Of a stretch of DNA of 11,950 bases, positions 1 to 8,830 are shown one piece after another; position 1 is the first letter of the stretch; each line of letters starts with the position of its first letter. The notes under the pieces were generated by a model. It was not told the origin of the DNA. It searched no databases and was given only the letters and a program-made list of their open reading frames with translations. The position numbers and the translations under genes were made by a program. This DNA comes from Euperipatoides rowelli (Eukaryota; Onychophora; Udeonychophora; Euonychophora; Peripatopsidae), in NCBI GenBank assembly GCA_003024985.2, contig PXIH01S0027900.1; one strand, 5' to 3'.

Positions 1-92
1 GTATTTTTATGTAACTAGTTCCCTGCCCGTTCCTGAAAAATGTAACGGCCGTTAGTAACGCGTTACTTTGTGGACGTTACTACCCAACTCTG
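1..92. mobile_element. hAT-like transposon terminus (element continues left of the window)
   Basis: Read on the minus strand from 92, the end is CAGAGTTGGGTAGTAACG, a typical hAT-type terminal motif (CAGNGTTGGG). It is followed by palindromes AGTAACGCGTTACT (54-67) and TAACGGCCGTTA (43-54) and by GGAACTAGTTAC. The flanking eight bases GATAAAAT (93-100) would be one copy of the 8-bp target duplication; the other copy is outside the window. Confidence 0.7.
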
Positions 93-1913
93 GATAAAAT
101 TCATGAAATTTAAATATTGGAATTATTTTATTTTTGATTCTCATTGGATTTTTTATTTATTGTTACTTGTTCAAGCAGCTTCTACTTAAATTGTGGGTGT
201 ATCAGCGTATGCAGTCTTCCTGTATTCACTTTCGTTACTACGTTATTGTGTGTGCTTTTTTTTCAAGGAATTTATATTACAAAATGTTCTAATTTTATTC
301 TCAGTAACCTAGATTTCTAATCAAATCACCATTCCTGCTTTTAATTACTTGTAACCTATTTAAATTATGTTCACCTGTTGAAATTATGTTCATTTTCAAA
401 CTAATCCTCCATTACAGGAAGTCCAAACACACTTCCTGTCTACTGCTGTTTGTTTAATTTTTACACCCATAGTGCTTCACTAGATCAGACGACCTCAATT
501 AATCTGTAAAAATGGATCAGACAAAATTGTCCTAATTAATTAGTCAAAAATTAATCAGCGGGAATAAAATGGTATAAAATCTTAACATAGCTTGAAAATT
601 CATTCGGCTGGGGCCAAGTTGTACTCTTAAATTTTTCTAAATACTCCACGCTACTAGAAGAAAGTATGCTGAAGTGTCTTCTTCACCAACTGCATAGGCC
701 GAGACCTGGGGTCTGGCCTAGTATCTCTACAATGAACTCATAAAAATGTTTTCCTGAATTAGTTTATACTCACCTTCATTTATAGAGCTCTATCATTGTT
801 CGAACATTTCACTTCCATGCCTGTTGTTTCGATTCTTTCAGACTTTTGCAGAATTATCCCTCCCGATTCCTTTTTCCGCACACACACACAATTAACTCCC
901 TAAGACTGTAGCAGAATCTAAGTTCCAGTTAATCGTCAACAGTGGTAGAATTCAACAGATGGATTGGTGCAGAAGTTGTTGTTTTTTTTTTTGTAAATTA
1001 GTAATTATTTATGTTGTGTCATAGATCAATTTTTTTTTAATGAAAAAAAAAATAATTTCTTTCAATGTGTTTTTTTTTAGTCTCTCAGGGTCAGTATAGT
1101 TTTTTTTTATAAGGTTGGTAAATTTTTTAGATTTGCTAAATTTTAGATTTTACAGAAGATTTTTTTTCTTTTTTATTGTGCAAAACTATAAATGAATTTT
1201 TTTATATGAAAAGAAGCAAAGTATTTATTTTTAGATTAAGGGAAAGATCACTATTATTTTAAATTTATTTTATTTATTCCTTTTTAGATGTCTTTTTTTT
1301 TTCTTAGGCACGTTAGGGCGGGTTGTGAAAATTAGTTTTCATTTCTTCTAAACTAATGAGAAGGCCTGTAAGATTTTCAATTATTTTTATGTCTTACAGG
1401 TAACACAATCCTTACTATGCCGGTCGGTAACATCTTGTTAATATCAAAATTAGTTAGGCTAGCTTAAATTCAAAGTATTATTTGCCTTATAATTATTTAG
1501 TAGGAGCTTCAAGGTGAACAATGTTTTCCCCAGTCATTTTTATCTTGTGTAGTATATGGCAGTGATGCATCTAACCTACGTATGCGGTTTTGGGCGCAGA
1601 CCTTTGGTCCTCGACCTGCCGTGGTTATGAAGTGATTTGCAGTATTTTAATCTAACGTATTAATAGGCCGTGGCTACACTTGATCAAAATTGGCAATTAA
1701 ATAGGGACTTGGCTTCATTTTTCAAGCAAGTGGATTTTGAAGAAAATGTTCGTGTTGGGCTAGATAGCCTATCNTTCATCAATCCACTTAGCTTATTGGC
1801 AAGATGGTATCTGGCTTAGGAAGGTTTATATGTATAAACCCCGGCAGAGAAAATAACATATAGCTTATTACACATAAACCAGTATTAGTACCTAAAATTG
1901 ACATGTACCAATT
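93..1913. other. AT-rich spacer without a recognised gene
   Basis: I see no coding exon here. It holds a (CA)6 run near 881-892, a hairpin AGGCCGAGACC/GGTCTGGCCT at 696-719 and a cluster of T8-T11 and A10 tracts at about 980-1300. A less AT-rich patch lies at about 1550-1690. Inverted words AAGTGGATT/AATCCACTT lie around 1729-1791, and there is a palindrome GGTTTATA-TG-TATAAACC at 1823-1840. One base is called n (1774). The patches near 600-720 and 1550-1690 may be fragments of repeats I do not recognise. Confidence 0.7.
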
Positions 1914-3205
1914 TTGGAGTATTCCAAATCGCTCTACTACACAATATTTATCAATATATATATTCATAATGCTTTGATTGAACTTGAAAATAAATCAAAA
2001 TCTTTTTGTACAATAATATCAGATTTTACTAAGGCTTATGACAATCTAAACCATAACATATTCATGCATAAATTAAATATGATTTCTTATAGGTCTATAG
2101 TTAATTGGATTGGATCTTTTTTACAAAATAGATATCAAATTATGAAAAGACCATTAATGTCTGATTTAAAGTTCTATTGCATGAACGGTGTATCCCAAGG
2201 GTCGGTCTTGGGAGGCCTAGTGTTTGCAATTTTGGTAAATGACATTGTGATTGATTGTAACGACCGACTAAAATACGTGGATGATTTGCCAATTTCTGAA
2301 ACCATAGGACCAAGTGAGGAAAACAAAATGCAATTGATTGTTAATTCTTTATCTAAAAGTGCAGTCCATGCCGGATTACCAATAAACCCAAACAAATGTT
2401 GTCTGATCACTCATAGTTTTATAAAATCTAAACCTACTCCAAATGTCATAATAAATGGTCACAAATTAATAGAGGTTGAAAGTGTAAAAATACTTGGTGT
2501 AACTGTCCAAAAATATCTCAATTGGGAACGTGCTAGTTAATAATTTACTAAAAGAGCTAACAAAATGTTTATATTATATAAACTTAAGCGTTACAATGCA
2601 TCTGTTCAAATTATAAAGTTGACTTATTTTACCTTTATTAGATCAGGTTTGGAATATGCTGTTCCTGTATGGAATCCTGGATTAAATAAAAACCATTGTA
2701 TCAAATTGAAATTATTCAAAAACGTGCTATAAAAATTATCTTGGGAAGTGCCTATATAAATTACTGTCATGCTTTAAATTTGTTAGGAAAAGATTTCCTA
2801 GCAACTAGAAGAATCTTATTATCTTTAAAATTTGCTGAAATTTTTTTTAAGGAATTTAGCCAATATTTACGTCAAAAAAGAGGATCTATATCTGGTAGGC
2901 TTACAAGATCTGCTAATCAATATGATTTACCTAACCAGAGAACTGAAAGAGCTAAGTCCTCTCCAATAATATTTGCCATTGATCTGTTGAATAAACAGGT
3001 GACTGGAACATAATTTAATTTTTACTAAAAAATTTAAATCTCATAATTTTTATTCATACTTGTTATTAACTATTTTTCAATATTACAAAATGTGTACTGT
3101 ACATAAATTTTTGTAATTGGCTATATATCCATTGGGCCAAGAGCCAAATATTCATCATTTTGTATTCCTTATTGAATAAATAAGTTAATAATAATAATAT
3201 ATATG
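1914..3205 (+). mobile_element. 5'-truncated, degenerate non-LTR retrotransposon (LINE) copy
   Basis: The unit consists of the downstream half of a LINE reverse-transcriptase ORF, a short 3' UTR and a simple-repeat tail. After the last stop (3013) the UTR contains the words ATTGGGCCAAGAGCC and CTTATTGAATAAATAAG. It then ends in AATAATAATATATATG and a short GT run, the microsatellite-like tail common in jockey/CR1-type LINEs. The 5' end is missing: the N-terminal RT blocks and any endonuclease domain are absent upstream, so the copy was truncated on insertion, a normal outcome of target-primed reverse transcription. The exact 5' junction is unclear, between about 1880 and 1945, and I could not identify a target-site duplication. 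The clade (CR1/jockey-like) is inferred from protein motifs only. Confidence 0.85.
1941..3013 (+). pseudogene. Reverse transcriptase pseudogene fragment of the LINE
   Basis: The first open stretch ends at 2540 and carries RT palm motifs in order. These are SDFTKAYDNLNH, whose D37 (counted from 1914) is the first catalytic aspartate (codon 2022-2024), and NGVSQGSVLG at residues 91-100 with NDI after it. Next come LKYVDD at 119-124 (the F/YxDD active site, codons 2274-2285), INPNKC and ILGVTV. At 2538-2543 two consecutive TAA codons interrupt the frame. The same frame then continues with recognisable thumb/C-terminal sequence (FTKRANKM, LEYAVPVWNPGLNK) to about 2695. There a frameshift moves the reading into the frame of 2696-3013, which holds IEIIQKRAIKIILG, typical of the C-terminal region in this LINE group. 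Catalytic residues survive, but two stops, one frameshift and the missing N-terminus make it non-functional. Nearby frames on the other strand are shadows. Confidence 0.88.
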
Positions 3206-4159
3206 TGTGTGTGCATGTGAATGATTTTTTTTTTTGCTATTTGTCCCTATATAAAGTTAAGGCTAAATAACCTAATCAATAGTAACCTACGACAATATAG
3301 TAAAATGACAAAGTTTTTTTTAATTTAAACATGGTATTTACAATGTTTTTACAGCATTATTTATTTAACATTGTGTAAGGATATACTGTATTTTTTATGT
3401 GCATATTATTTGTAAGATTTACCTAATCAATTGCCAGAGTTTCCAAATGTTGTCTTCAGCACATTGAGATAGTTTCTTTAAGGAAGCATATCTCTGGTAC
3501 ATTTAATAACTAATTATAGAGATTTATAATGTTGCTTTATGCTTTTCTGAAATCATTATTTTATTTATAAATAACAGTCTTTATATTTTGAACAATCATA
3601 TTTTATAAATAGCAGCTCACAGCTAAAAAACTTGTAAAGGTAGAATAACACCTTCATTTGACAAAAAGTCATTAAAAAAAGTTGATATTTTTTAATTATT
3701 TGTTAATCATCCAGCTTTAGTGATGTAATGTTTTTATAGCTCAAAAATTAGCTAAAAGAAAAAAAAAAAAATTATGATAATTTCATAAAACCTTTAAAAT
3801 CAGCTGTCTATTGTTGGAGCTCAAGCTTTGTATTTATTACAGTATAATATACTAACAATAGAAAAACATCAAATTAAAACCTTATTTTTCTTCTACTAAT
3901 AAGTATTATGGTATTATTATTAAGCATACTACTATACCATACTATTATGTTTTTATGCTTTAAATATAAAGAAAATAATAAAAAATTACAACCAACGCAC
4001 CCCTTTTATTCTTACAGATCGTGTAGTTTTTTTAAACAATGTTGTTTAAAACTGTAACTACATGCTAAAAAAATCCTATCTTAATTCCTATAATTCTTTA
4101 CTCATCCAACTTTAATATTAACATGTAATAGCTCAAAAAAAAATAATTTAAATGTCAAG
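3206..4159. other. AT-rich spacer with small hairpins
   Basis: No gene signal is visible. The stretch contains an A-run (about 3760-3771), dense TATTATTA words at 3905-3950 and a foldback around 4023-4062. The foldback core is TTTAAACAA-TG-TTGTTTAAA, with outer TGTAGTT/AACTACA arms. Confidence 0.7.
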
Positions 4160-4380
4160 TAGCTGTGGTCCCAGTGGGATGAGTTGTGCCAAAAAAAAGG
4201 CTGCTTTACATATACACCATGGGCCAGGGTTCAAGGCTCAAGGGTCCAACCATGAAATCCAGGTCATTTTTTCACTAGTGATCAGGATTGTTGGGTTCTT
4301 CTCCCCATCCTAGTTATACAACAGAAAATTTTGACTGACCAAGAAATGGACACCATGGGTCACCTATAAGAAGACTCTTG
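4160..4380 (+). mobile_element. Candidate tRNA-derived SINE
   Basis: The unit begins AGCTGTGGTCCCAGTGGGAT. Here TGGTCCCAGTGG (4166-4177) resembles a tRNA A box (TRGYNNAGNGG) with one inserted C. GGTTCAAGGCT (4228-4238) matches the B box consensus GTTCRANNC. The roughly 50-bp spacing is slightly long for a tRNA and includes an A8 run that may be an insertion. A tRNA-unrelated body follows with markedly higher GC than its surroundings (CCATGGGCCAGGG, CTTCTCCCCATCC, ACCATGGGTCACC), ending near 4380. No cloverleaf closes, so it is not a tRNA gene. Flanking A-rich sequence precludes a confident target-site duplication. The SINE reading is inference from the paired Pol III boxes plus the compositional island. 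Confidence 0.55.
4166..4238 (+). promoter_or_regulatory. Split Pol III internal promoter (A and B boxes) of the SINE candidate
   Basis: The A-box-like TGGTCCCAGTGG lies at 4166-4177 and the B-box-like GGTTCAAGGCT at 4228-4238. The B box is the stronger match. The A box needs a one-base gap to fit the consensus, so activity of this copy is doubtful. Confidence 0.45.
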
Positions 4381-4382
4381 TA

Positions 4383-4403
4383 GAATTAAAAATGTTTTAA
4401 TTC
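4383..4403. repeat. Hairpin GAATTAAAA-ATG-TTTTAATTC
   Basis: Nine-base perfect arms flank a three-base loop immediately after the SINE candidate. It may mark the SINE 3' end or simply be local AT palindromy. Confidence 0.6.
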
Positions 4404-5807
4404 AGAAAAAAATATTAAATTGTACATTTTTTTTAAATCATTATTTTAATCCATTGAGATTAATTAGATTATGGCCACTTTAAATAGAGCCATTTTAAAA
4501 ATATTTAGAGCTGAAAATACTTTTTTTTTTTATTCTCAACTAATTAATGATGTATGAAAAAAATACCAAGACTATCATTCTTATTTTAATTATTAATTTC
4601 TGAATGTGGGAATACTGTAAACAACATAAACCGGACTAGAGCTAGCCCCCCCCCCCCTCACAACTTGCTTTCCTAGTTAGCGTTTAGGTGTATAATCTAA
4701 TGAAAACTTTATTTGAATGACATCTAGACATCCCAAAGGGATGTTCAAAAGCTGTTAAACAAATTAATTGTGGGAGGAGCTGTCTGGCAGCAAAATTACC
4801 TACATATTTTAGCCAGATAGCCCTCGATGCAATTTAATGACATAAAATATTCGAAAAAATTCATTAAACTAATGAATTTAAATATAGGAATGTTTTATAA
4901 ATAATAAGTAATTCACAAAATTCAACAAGAATGGCTAGTTTTGTTTAAAAAATATTAAATATTGATACTTTTTGTAAACCCTAATGCAAAATGTTTATGA
5001 AAATTTTGTTGGTTGCCTTTCATATGCTGATATATTTTCTTCATAACTTTTCTTGTCTAGGTCAGGTGACATATATTTGTATAGAATTGTCCAATAACAA
5101 TCCCTTTTTCATATGAACCTAAGTAAACAAAGATTTTTCTCATAATTTTATAAAAGTCTGTTTGTCCTAATTTGCCAAAAACACTACCAGCCTAACTGAA
5201 AATATGAAATAAAGTCCAATCTAACTTATAAAATGATCTTATCAAAATATACATCAGGATCACTTGCTTTTCTGAAATAAAAATAATAATAAATTGCAAT
5301 TTTAAATGTTAAACAAGAGTAACTTATAGAGCTGAGTTCAATTTAGGTAGAACTCTATATTAATATATGATATCCAAAAATAATGGTACTTTTCAACTCA
5401 CTGTCACATTTAACTCAAAATGGTTGTCAAATGGCAAAACATGAGAAAAATTTTAATAAAAAAAATAATGATAAAAATGGAATTTTTAATATGCGTGCAA
5501 TTAAATAAACGAGACGTTAAAAATTGAAACGCATAACTCCTCTTTTGTCACATGATCAAGATGGATAGCAGCCTTATTTTTTTGTTTTGTTTACAGTCCT
5601 AACCTTACAATAACCCTGAACCCTAACGCCAACTACATATTAAACCCACTTTTCCCCAACTCTATGATAATCTAGAGGTGAAATAATACTTATTGATCGA
5701 TTTCGAGAATTTTGATCTAATTTCCGGAAAACTACCGTAATGACAAAAATATATGCGCAGATGTTAAAAATGCGGTAAAATTGTACTTATGCCGATGAAG
5801 TTTTAAC
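4404..5807. other. AT-rich spacer; C12 run and short palindromes
   Basis: No exon is recognisable. It holds a run of 12 C (4646-4657), striking in this composition, and a hairpin CATCCC-AAA-GGGATG near 4729-4743. A perfect palindrome AAATTCATTA-AAC-TAATGAATTT lies at 4857-4879. A CCTAACC/ACCCTGAACCCTAACG patch near 5599-5631 is only loosely repetitive. Confidence 0.65.
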
Positions 5808-6005
5808 GGCTTCTTTAAATAATTATGACTTTAAAGTGGTTTACGAGTTATTTTTTTAATTTTTTTTTTTAATTGATTTATGTTTATTTTTATATAAAAA
5901 TATTAGTTTAATTAATCAAATTTGAATATTTTATCTAAAACATATAAAAATTCGAAGGTTTTTACTGTTTACAAAATATACAAACTAGCTCATGACGTCA
6001 AATTG
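5808..6005. repeat. Left arm of the long inverted repeat
   Basis: This arm carries the five matching blocks listed for the parent element. It contains a perfect TGACGTCA palindrome (5993-6000), the cAMP-response-element consensus, and T-tracts that account for much of the length difference from the other arm. Confidence 0.75.
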
Positions 6006-6502
6006 ACGTAGACAAAGGATAAAATCTCGCTGATTTTGGGCTGGAGGAAAATGTATATCTGGAATCCAGACGCTAGTCATGACTTCATTACATTATTGTT
6101 TAGAAAAATAGTCAACAAAATTGTTATTACTTAGTTTTGAAGAAGAAAAAAAGAGAGAAAAAGTTACTTTCTTCACATCAATATAAAATCCATGAAATTT
6201 TGAGATTATTCTTGGGATTGAAGTTGAAATCAATTTTAAGAAAGAAAAAAAAAAACTTGTGTATACCAAAATTCCGGAAGGCTTTTGTACATTATTATCT
6301 TTAAGCAATAATGAGAACAAATTGTTAACTATTATTTCCAAAGTTTTTAATATTTATTTATTTCTTAAACATTCTTAAAGATTATATGTTTTAATGCAAA
6401 TAGAAAGTGTTGAAAGTTTATTTTTAGCTTACTTGAGTTTGTTCCAAGTTGCCTTTATAAAAACTGACTGAAAAAAAAGGCTTATCTGAATCACTGATCT
6501 AC

Positions 6503-6637
6503 ATTCTGATTGGTCTGTGAGGGAAACGGCTAGCTGGTTTGACCCACTAACTGGAAACCATGTGAGATTTTTCTGGCAAAATTATAGGCGTGGCGTCACT
6601 TGCCAGTTTGATATTTTGATACATAACGGTATAAAAG
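6503..6637 (+). promoter_or_regulatory. Promoter-like cluster: inverted CCAAT, CRE-like site, TATA box
   Basis: Within the right half of the inverted-repeat element, ATTCTGATTGGTCTG (an inverted CCAAT box in a good context) lies near 6503-6517. A CRE-like GGCGTCACT follows near 6592-6600, and TATAAAAG at 6630-6637. Order and spacing suit a Pol II promoter reading rightward, with a start around 6660. No gene follows, so it may be a relic of an autonomous ancestor or coincidence. Confidence 0.3.
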
Positions 6638-6784
6638 TCTAATTTTGATGCATTTATTGACCGAATATAACAAATTGATTAATTAAACAAGCATTTTTTT
6701 TATAAATACACATAAATCAATGAAGTTAAAATAGGCGTTCATAAACCACTTTAACTTCAAATAGCTATGTTTAAGCGAATGATA
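6590..6784. repeat. Right arm of the long inverted repeat
   Basis: This arm is the reverse complement of the left arm over five ordered blocks. Its TGACGTCA counterpart reads TGGCGTCA (6591-6598). A TATA-like TATAAAAG lies inside it at 6630-6637. Confidence 0.75.
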
Positions 6785-6830
6785 AAAATCATGTTTATTT
6801 AAAAATTAATTTTTATTCCTTTTTCTTTCT

Positions 6831-6870
6831 TTAACCTTCCAGCGAGCGCACTGTCGTAAATTTTACGACA
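6831..6870 (+). mobile_element. Possible piggyBac-like terminus next to TTAA
   Basis: TTAA at 6831-6834 is followed by CCTTCCAGCGAGCGCACTG and then a 19-bp palindrome, TGTCGTAAATTTTACGACA (6852-6870). A TTAA target followed by a C-rich, GCGAGCGC-type start is reminiscent of piggyBac-like elements, which insert at TTAA. I could not find a matching opposite end in the window and no transposase sequence is present. If correct, this is a solo or eroded end; the family call is tentative. Confidence 0.35.
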
Positions 6871-7063
6871 AATTCATTTTTTTATAAAATGTGTCTATGT
6901 GTATGCTATGTGGTCTTGTGGGTTTATCTTTGCCTTCTATTCCTAAAACTAACTCCCCCTCTACAATATTGGTAGGTTTTTACCATGCACTTCGCCCATT
7001 TTTATAATAATAATTTTTTAGAATTATATGTAAAAAGACGTCCAGACATAAATTTTACGACAA
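6857..7063. repeat. 15-bp direct repeat TAAATTTTACGACAA, two copies 192 bp apart
   Basis: The copies lie at 6857-6871 and 7049-7063. Both are preceded by a CCAG word at a similar short distance (TTCCAGCGAGCG and GTCCAGACATA). CG-containing repeats stand out in this AT-rich DNA. They may be subterminal transposase-binding sites of the element starting at 6831. Confidence 0.6.
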
Positions 7064-8289
7064 GCACCCACTGATGTTATAATATTGACTTTCAGGTAGC
7101 GTAATACAAATATTATAAAACATTTAGGAATAAACTTATACATTTTTAAAATCAGAATTTAATTCAGATTCCAAAAATCAAAAGCAAAAAATTCTCTCTC
7201 CAGTGACAGAGAAACAGTAATTAAAAATGTAAGATAAGCTGGCTTTTTTTTTTTTTTTTTTTTTTACAGCCAATTTTTACTAGACAATATTCAATTTGTC
7301 TTTTAAAATGTTCATTTGCTGGGTTTATTTCAATCCTTATATTTACACAATTTAAACTTAAAATTTCACTTTTTATATTTTTTTAAAATACAGTTTGCTT
7401 TCCATTCTTTTGCAGAATTAGTGGTCATAAATACAGTATGTCCAGTGGGATGTTTCAATACAACAGAATAGTTCCAAGATTGTATAGCTCGATCACATAA
7501 ATAAAATATTATAGCTTATTTCATTAATGACATATTACTGATTATTTTATTAATATTTCTACTATCCGTTCATCTAATCATATCAATACTGAAAATTCAT
7601 GTATAGTTTGTTTAAAGGAAAAAAATAATAATTTGGATAATGGATACTGTATAACCTTAGGCTATAATCCCATTTATACTGTAAATATTTTCTAGAAAAA
7701 TAATTCCACAACATAAAAAAAATAAAAAAAAAAACAATTCATATTCCAAACATTTATTGATACTTGATTTATCCGCAATATATTATATTCATATGTATTT
7801 ATCAATTTATACAAAAACCATTGAAACATACAATCAACAGCGAATTGGCTGGCCAGTTCCAAACTCAATTAAGGCAGTCATAAAACTTGTTGATTATGCC
7901 AACTAGCCTTTATTAGTTAGCCCTCACAATTAGGTGTCAAATATGGGATATCTTCCTTCTTTGTGAACCCGGTTTCTATTTTTTGACTTTGTGGTGTATT
8001 ATGAATGTCTATGTTTCTATGAAAATTTATTCAGTCACAGCTTATACTGTATATAATTTTAAGTAGTTGCTGGTATATTTTTTTTCTTTTAGTAATTGGC
8101 CCTACTTAAATTCTTTCCATCAAAGAAAAGTTTCTCCCCATGTGTGTTCTATTTATTCAAGAGCAACTTTTATAATAACTAATTAAAAAATAGGAATAAA
8201 ACCCTTTAAATAATTTCCCCTTATATTTATTAAGTCCTTTCTGATTACCTTAAGTGACTTATGACATTATTTTTCTATAATATTGCTTT
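7064..8289. other. AT-rich spacer with a 22-T run
   Basis: There is no coding signal. The notable item is a run of 22 T (7244-7265) followed by ACAG. It reads either as a splice-acceptor-like tract on the plus strand or as the poly(A) tail of a retrocopy on the minus strand. An AATAAA (minus strand) lies about 60 nt beyond it, but I recognise no source gene. Plus-strand splice use has no exon to support it. Confidence 0.6.
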
Positions 8290-8618
8290 TAATTCGTATA
8301 TCTACTCATTTTACTTTATTTCTTTATTTAATGCTATGTTCGGGTTTCCTTAGTCATTAAAATTTAATCAATTTTTTATTAAATTTTCACAGTAGTCTAG
8401 ACCCTTACTATGTTTGCTTTTCTTACAATTTGGTCACATTGATTTTCTTATCTTTTAATTTTTACTAGTGATTGTTAGATGACCAATCTGACACAACATA
8501 ATAAAAAAATGATGAAAGAGACAAAACTCGCCTGTGCAGTCTTAATCAGGATAGTTATTTCTTGTTCCCACATTAAATTGTTAAATCAAGGAGTTAATTA
8601 TTTGTTTAAACCATCATA

Positions 8619-8651
8619 TACTGTACATGACAAATGTGATATGTACAGTAA
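8619..8651. repeat. Short inverted repeat TACTGTACAT / ATGTACAGTA
   Basis: Two perfect 10-base arms, TACTGTACAT and ATGTACAGTA, are separated by about 12 bases. In the APIP transcript this would form a small stem-loop in the 3' UTR. The stem includes the Pumilio-like octamer, so pairing would compete with protein binding if both are real. Confidence 0.6.
8640..8647 (-). promoter_or_regulatory. Candidate Pumilio recognition element in the APIP 3' UTR
   Basis: The minus strand reads TGTACATA here, an exact match to the UGUANAUA consensus bound by PUF/Pumilio proteins, about 100 nt after the APIP stop codon and in the sense orientation. It sits in one arm of a small inverted repeat (next entry). 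An eight-base match can arise by chance in AT-rich DNA, so binding is inferred only from the consensus and the position. Confidence 0.3.
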
Positions 8652-8745
8652 ATATATGTAATTAATCCAAGAACAAATGATGACCTAATTTTTTTTCATA
8701 CTTGAAATTTGGTTCCATATTTTCACATGAATTTTCCATACTAGT

Positions 8746-8830
8746 TTATTTTCTCGGTTTTAACGTAGGATCCAAATTGTGTAATTTCATTTGCACTGCA
8801 ATGTCAAACAAATAATCATAACATTCACAC
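8746..8830 (-). CDS. APIP: Terminal coding exon of methylthioribulose-1-phosphate dehydratase (MtnB/APIP), with stop codon
   Basis: This short exon was found by looking for the rest of the APIP C-terminus downstream of the preceding exon. It begins with one base that completes the split ATG (AT in the upstream exon, G at 8830). It then reads CECYDYLFDIAVQMKLHN followed by LDPTLKPRK and a TAA stop at 8748-8746. The block CECYDYLFDIAV and the later LDP match the animal APIP C-terminus. The acceptor is excellent: a long T/C tract ending CTTTTCAG, with the AG at 8832-8831. The phase-2 junction is the only one among nearby GT sites that keeps the family reading, so the exon pair is secure. The last few residues (KPRK) are short and basic; as I recall, vertebrate proteins end in a longer, different tail, so this tail is lineage-specific. 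The exon is too short to stand out as an open frame. Confidence 0.92.

Larger units (their letters stand above)
5808..6784. mobile_element. MITE-like element with long, diverged inverted arms
   Basis: Five collinear blocks on the left recur as reverse complements on the right with nearly equal spacing. They are TTAAAGTGGTTTA (5831-5843 with 6742-6754), ATTGATTTATG (5872-5882 with 6711-6721) and GTTTAATTAATCAAATTTG (5906-5924 with 6671-6688, one indel). The remaining two are CAAAATATACAAACT (5972-5986 with 6605-6619, one mismatch) and TGACGTCA (5993-6000 with 6591-6598, one mismatch). The blocks start 41, 34, 66 and 21 bp apart on the left, against 33, 33, 69 and 21 on the right. The arms are therefore about 190-240 bp, with a central part of about 500 bp that has no credible coding sequence. 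Weaker similarity (AAAATCTC, CCAG..GCTAG) continues inward. The outer ends near 5808 and 6784 are soft and no target-site duplication was recognised, so the superfamily is unassigned. Divergence between the arms implies an old copy. Confidence 0.75.
8290..8745 (-). other. APIP: Probable APIP 3' UTR, left limit uncertain
   Basis: Sequence immediately after the TAA stop on the minus strand should be 3' UTR. One AATAAA overlaps the stop itself (8750-8745), which is too close to serve. A single AATAAA lies at 8380-8375, and a closely spaced pair reads AATAAAGAAATAAA at 8329-8315 (plus-strand TTTATT twice). The pair is my best guess for the poly(A) signal, giving a UTR of roughly 430-450 nt. In such AT-rich DNA these hexamers are frequent, so the end point is inference. 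Confidence 0.4.

Noticed and set aside
1070-1410. Splice-acceptor-like sites (T-run then TTTAG near 1080, TCTTACAG near 1399) suggesting plus-strand exons
   Set aside because: The downstream sequence has no sustained open frame with recognisable protein similarity, and T-rich tracts followed by AG are expected by chance in this composition.
2174-2410. Open frame of 78 codons on the minus strand
   Set aside because: It is the antisense shadow of the reverse-transcriptase reading frame.
4160-4240. A functional tRNA gene
   Set aside because: A and B boxes are present, but the A box is gapped, an A8 run interrupts the region and no cloverleaf with a paired acceptor stem can be formed.
5599-5631. 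Interstitial telomere-like CCTAA/CCCTAA repeats
   Set aside because: The units are irregular and too few; there is no run of exact tandem copies.
6093-6341. Open frame of 82 codons on the minus strand
   Set aside because: It is low-complexity (S/F/K/N/L-rich), sits in the spacer of the inverted-repeat element and has no family resemblance that I can see.
8479-8661. Open frame of 60 codons on the plus strand
   Set aside because: It lies antisense to the APIP 3' UTR, has no recognisable domain, and its end is made of the TGTACA inverted repeat.
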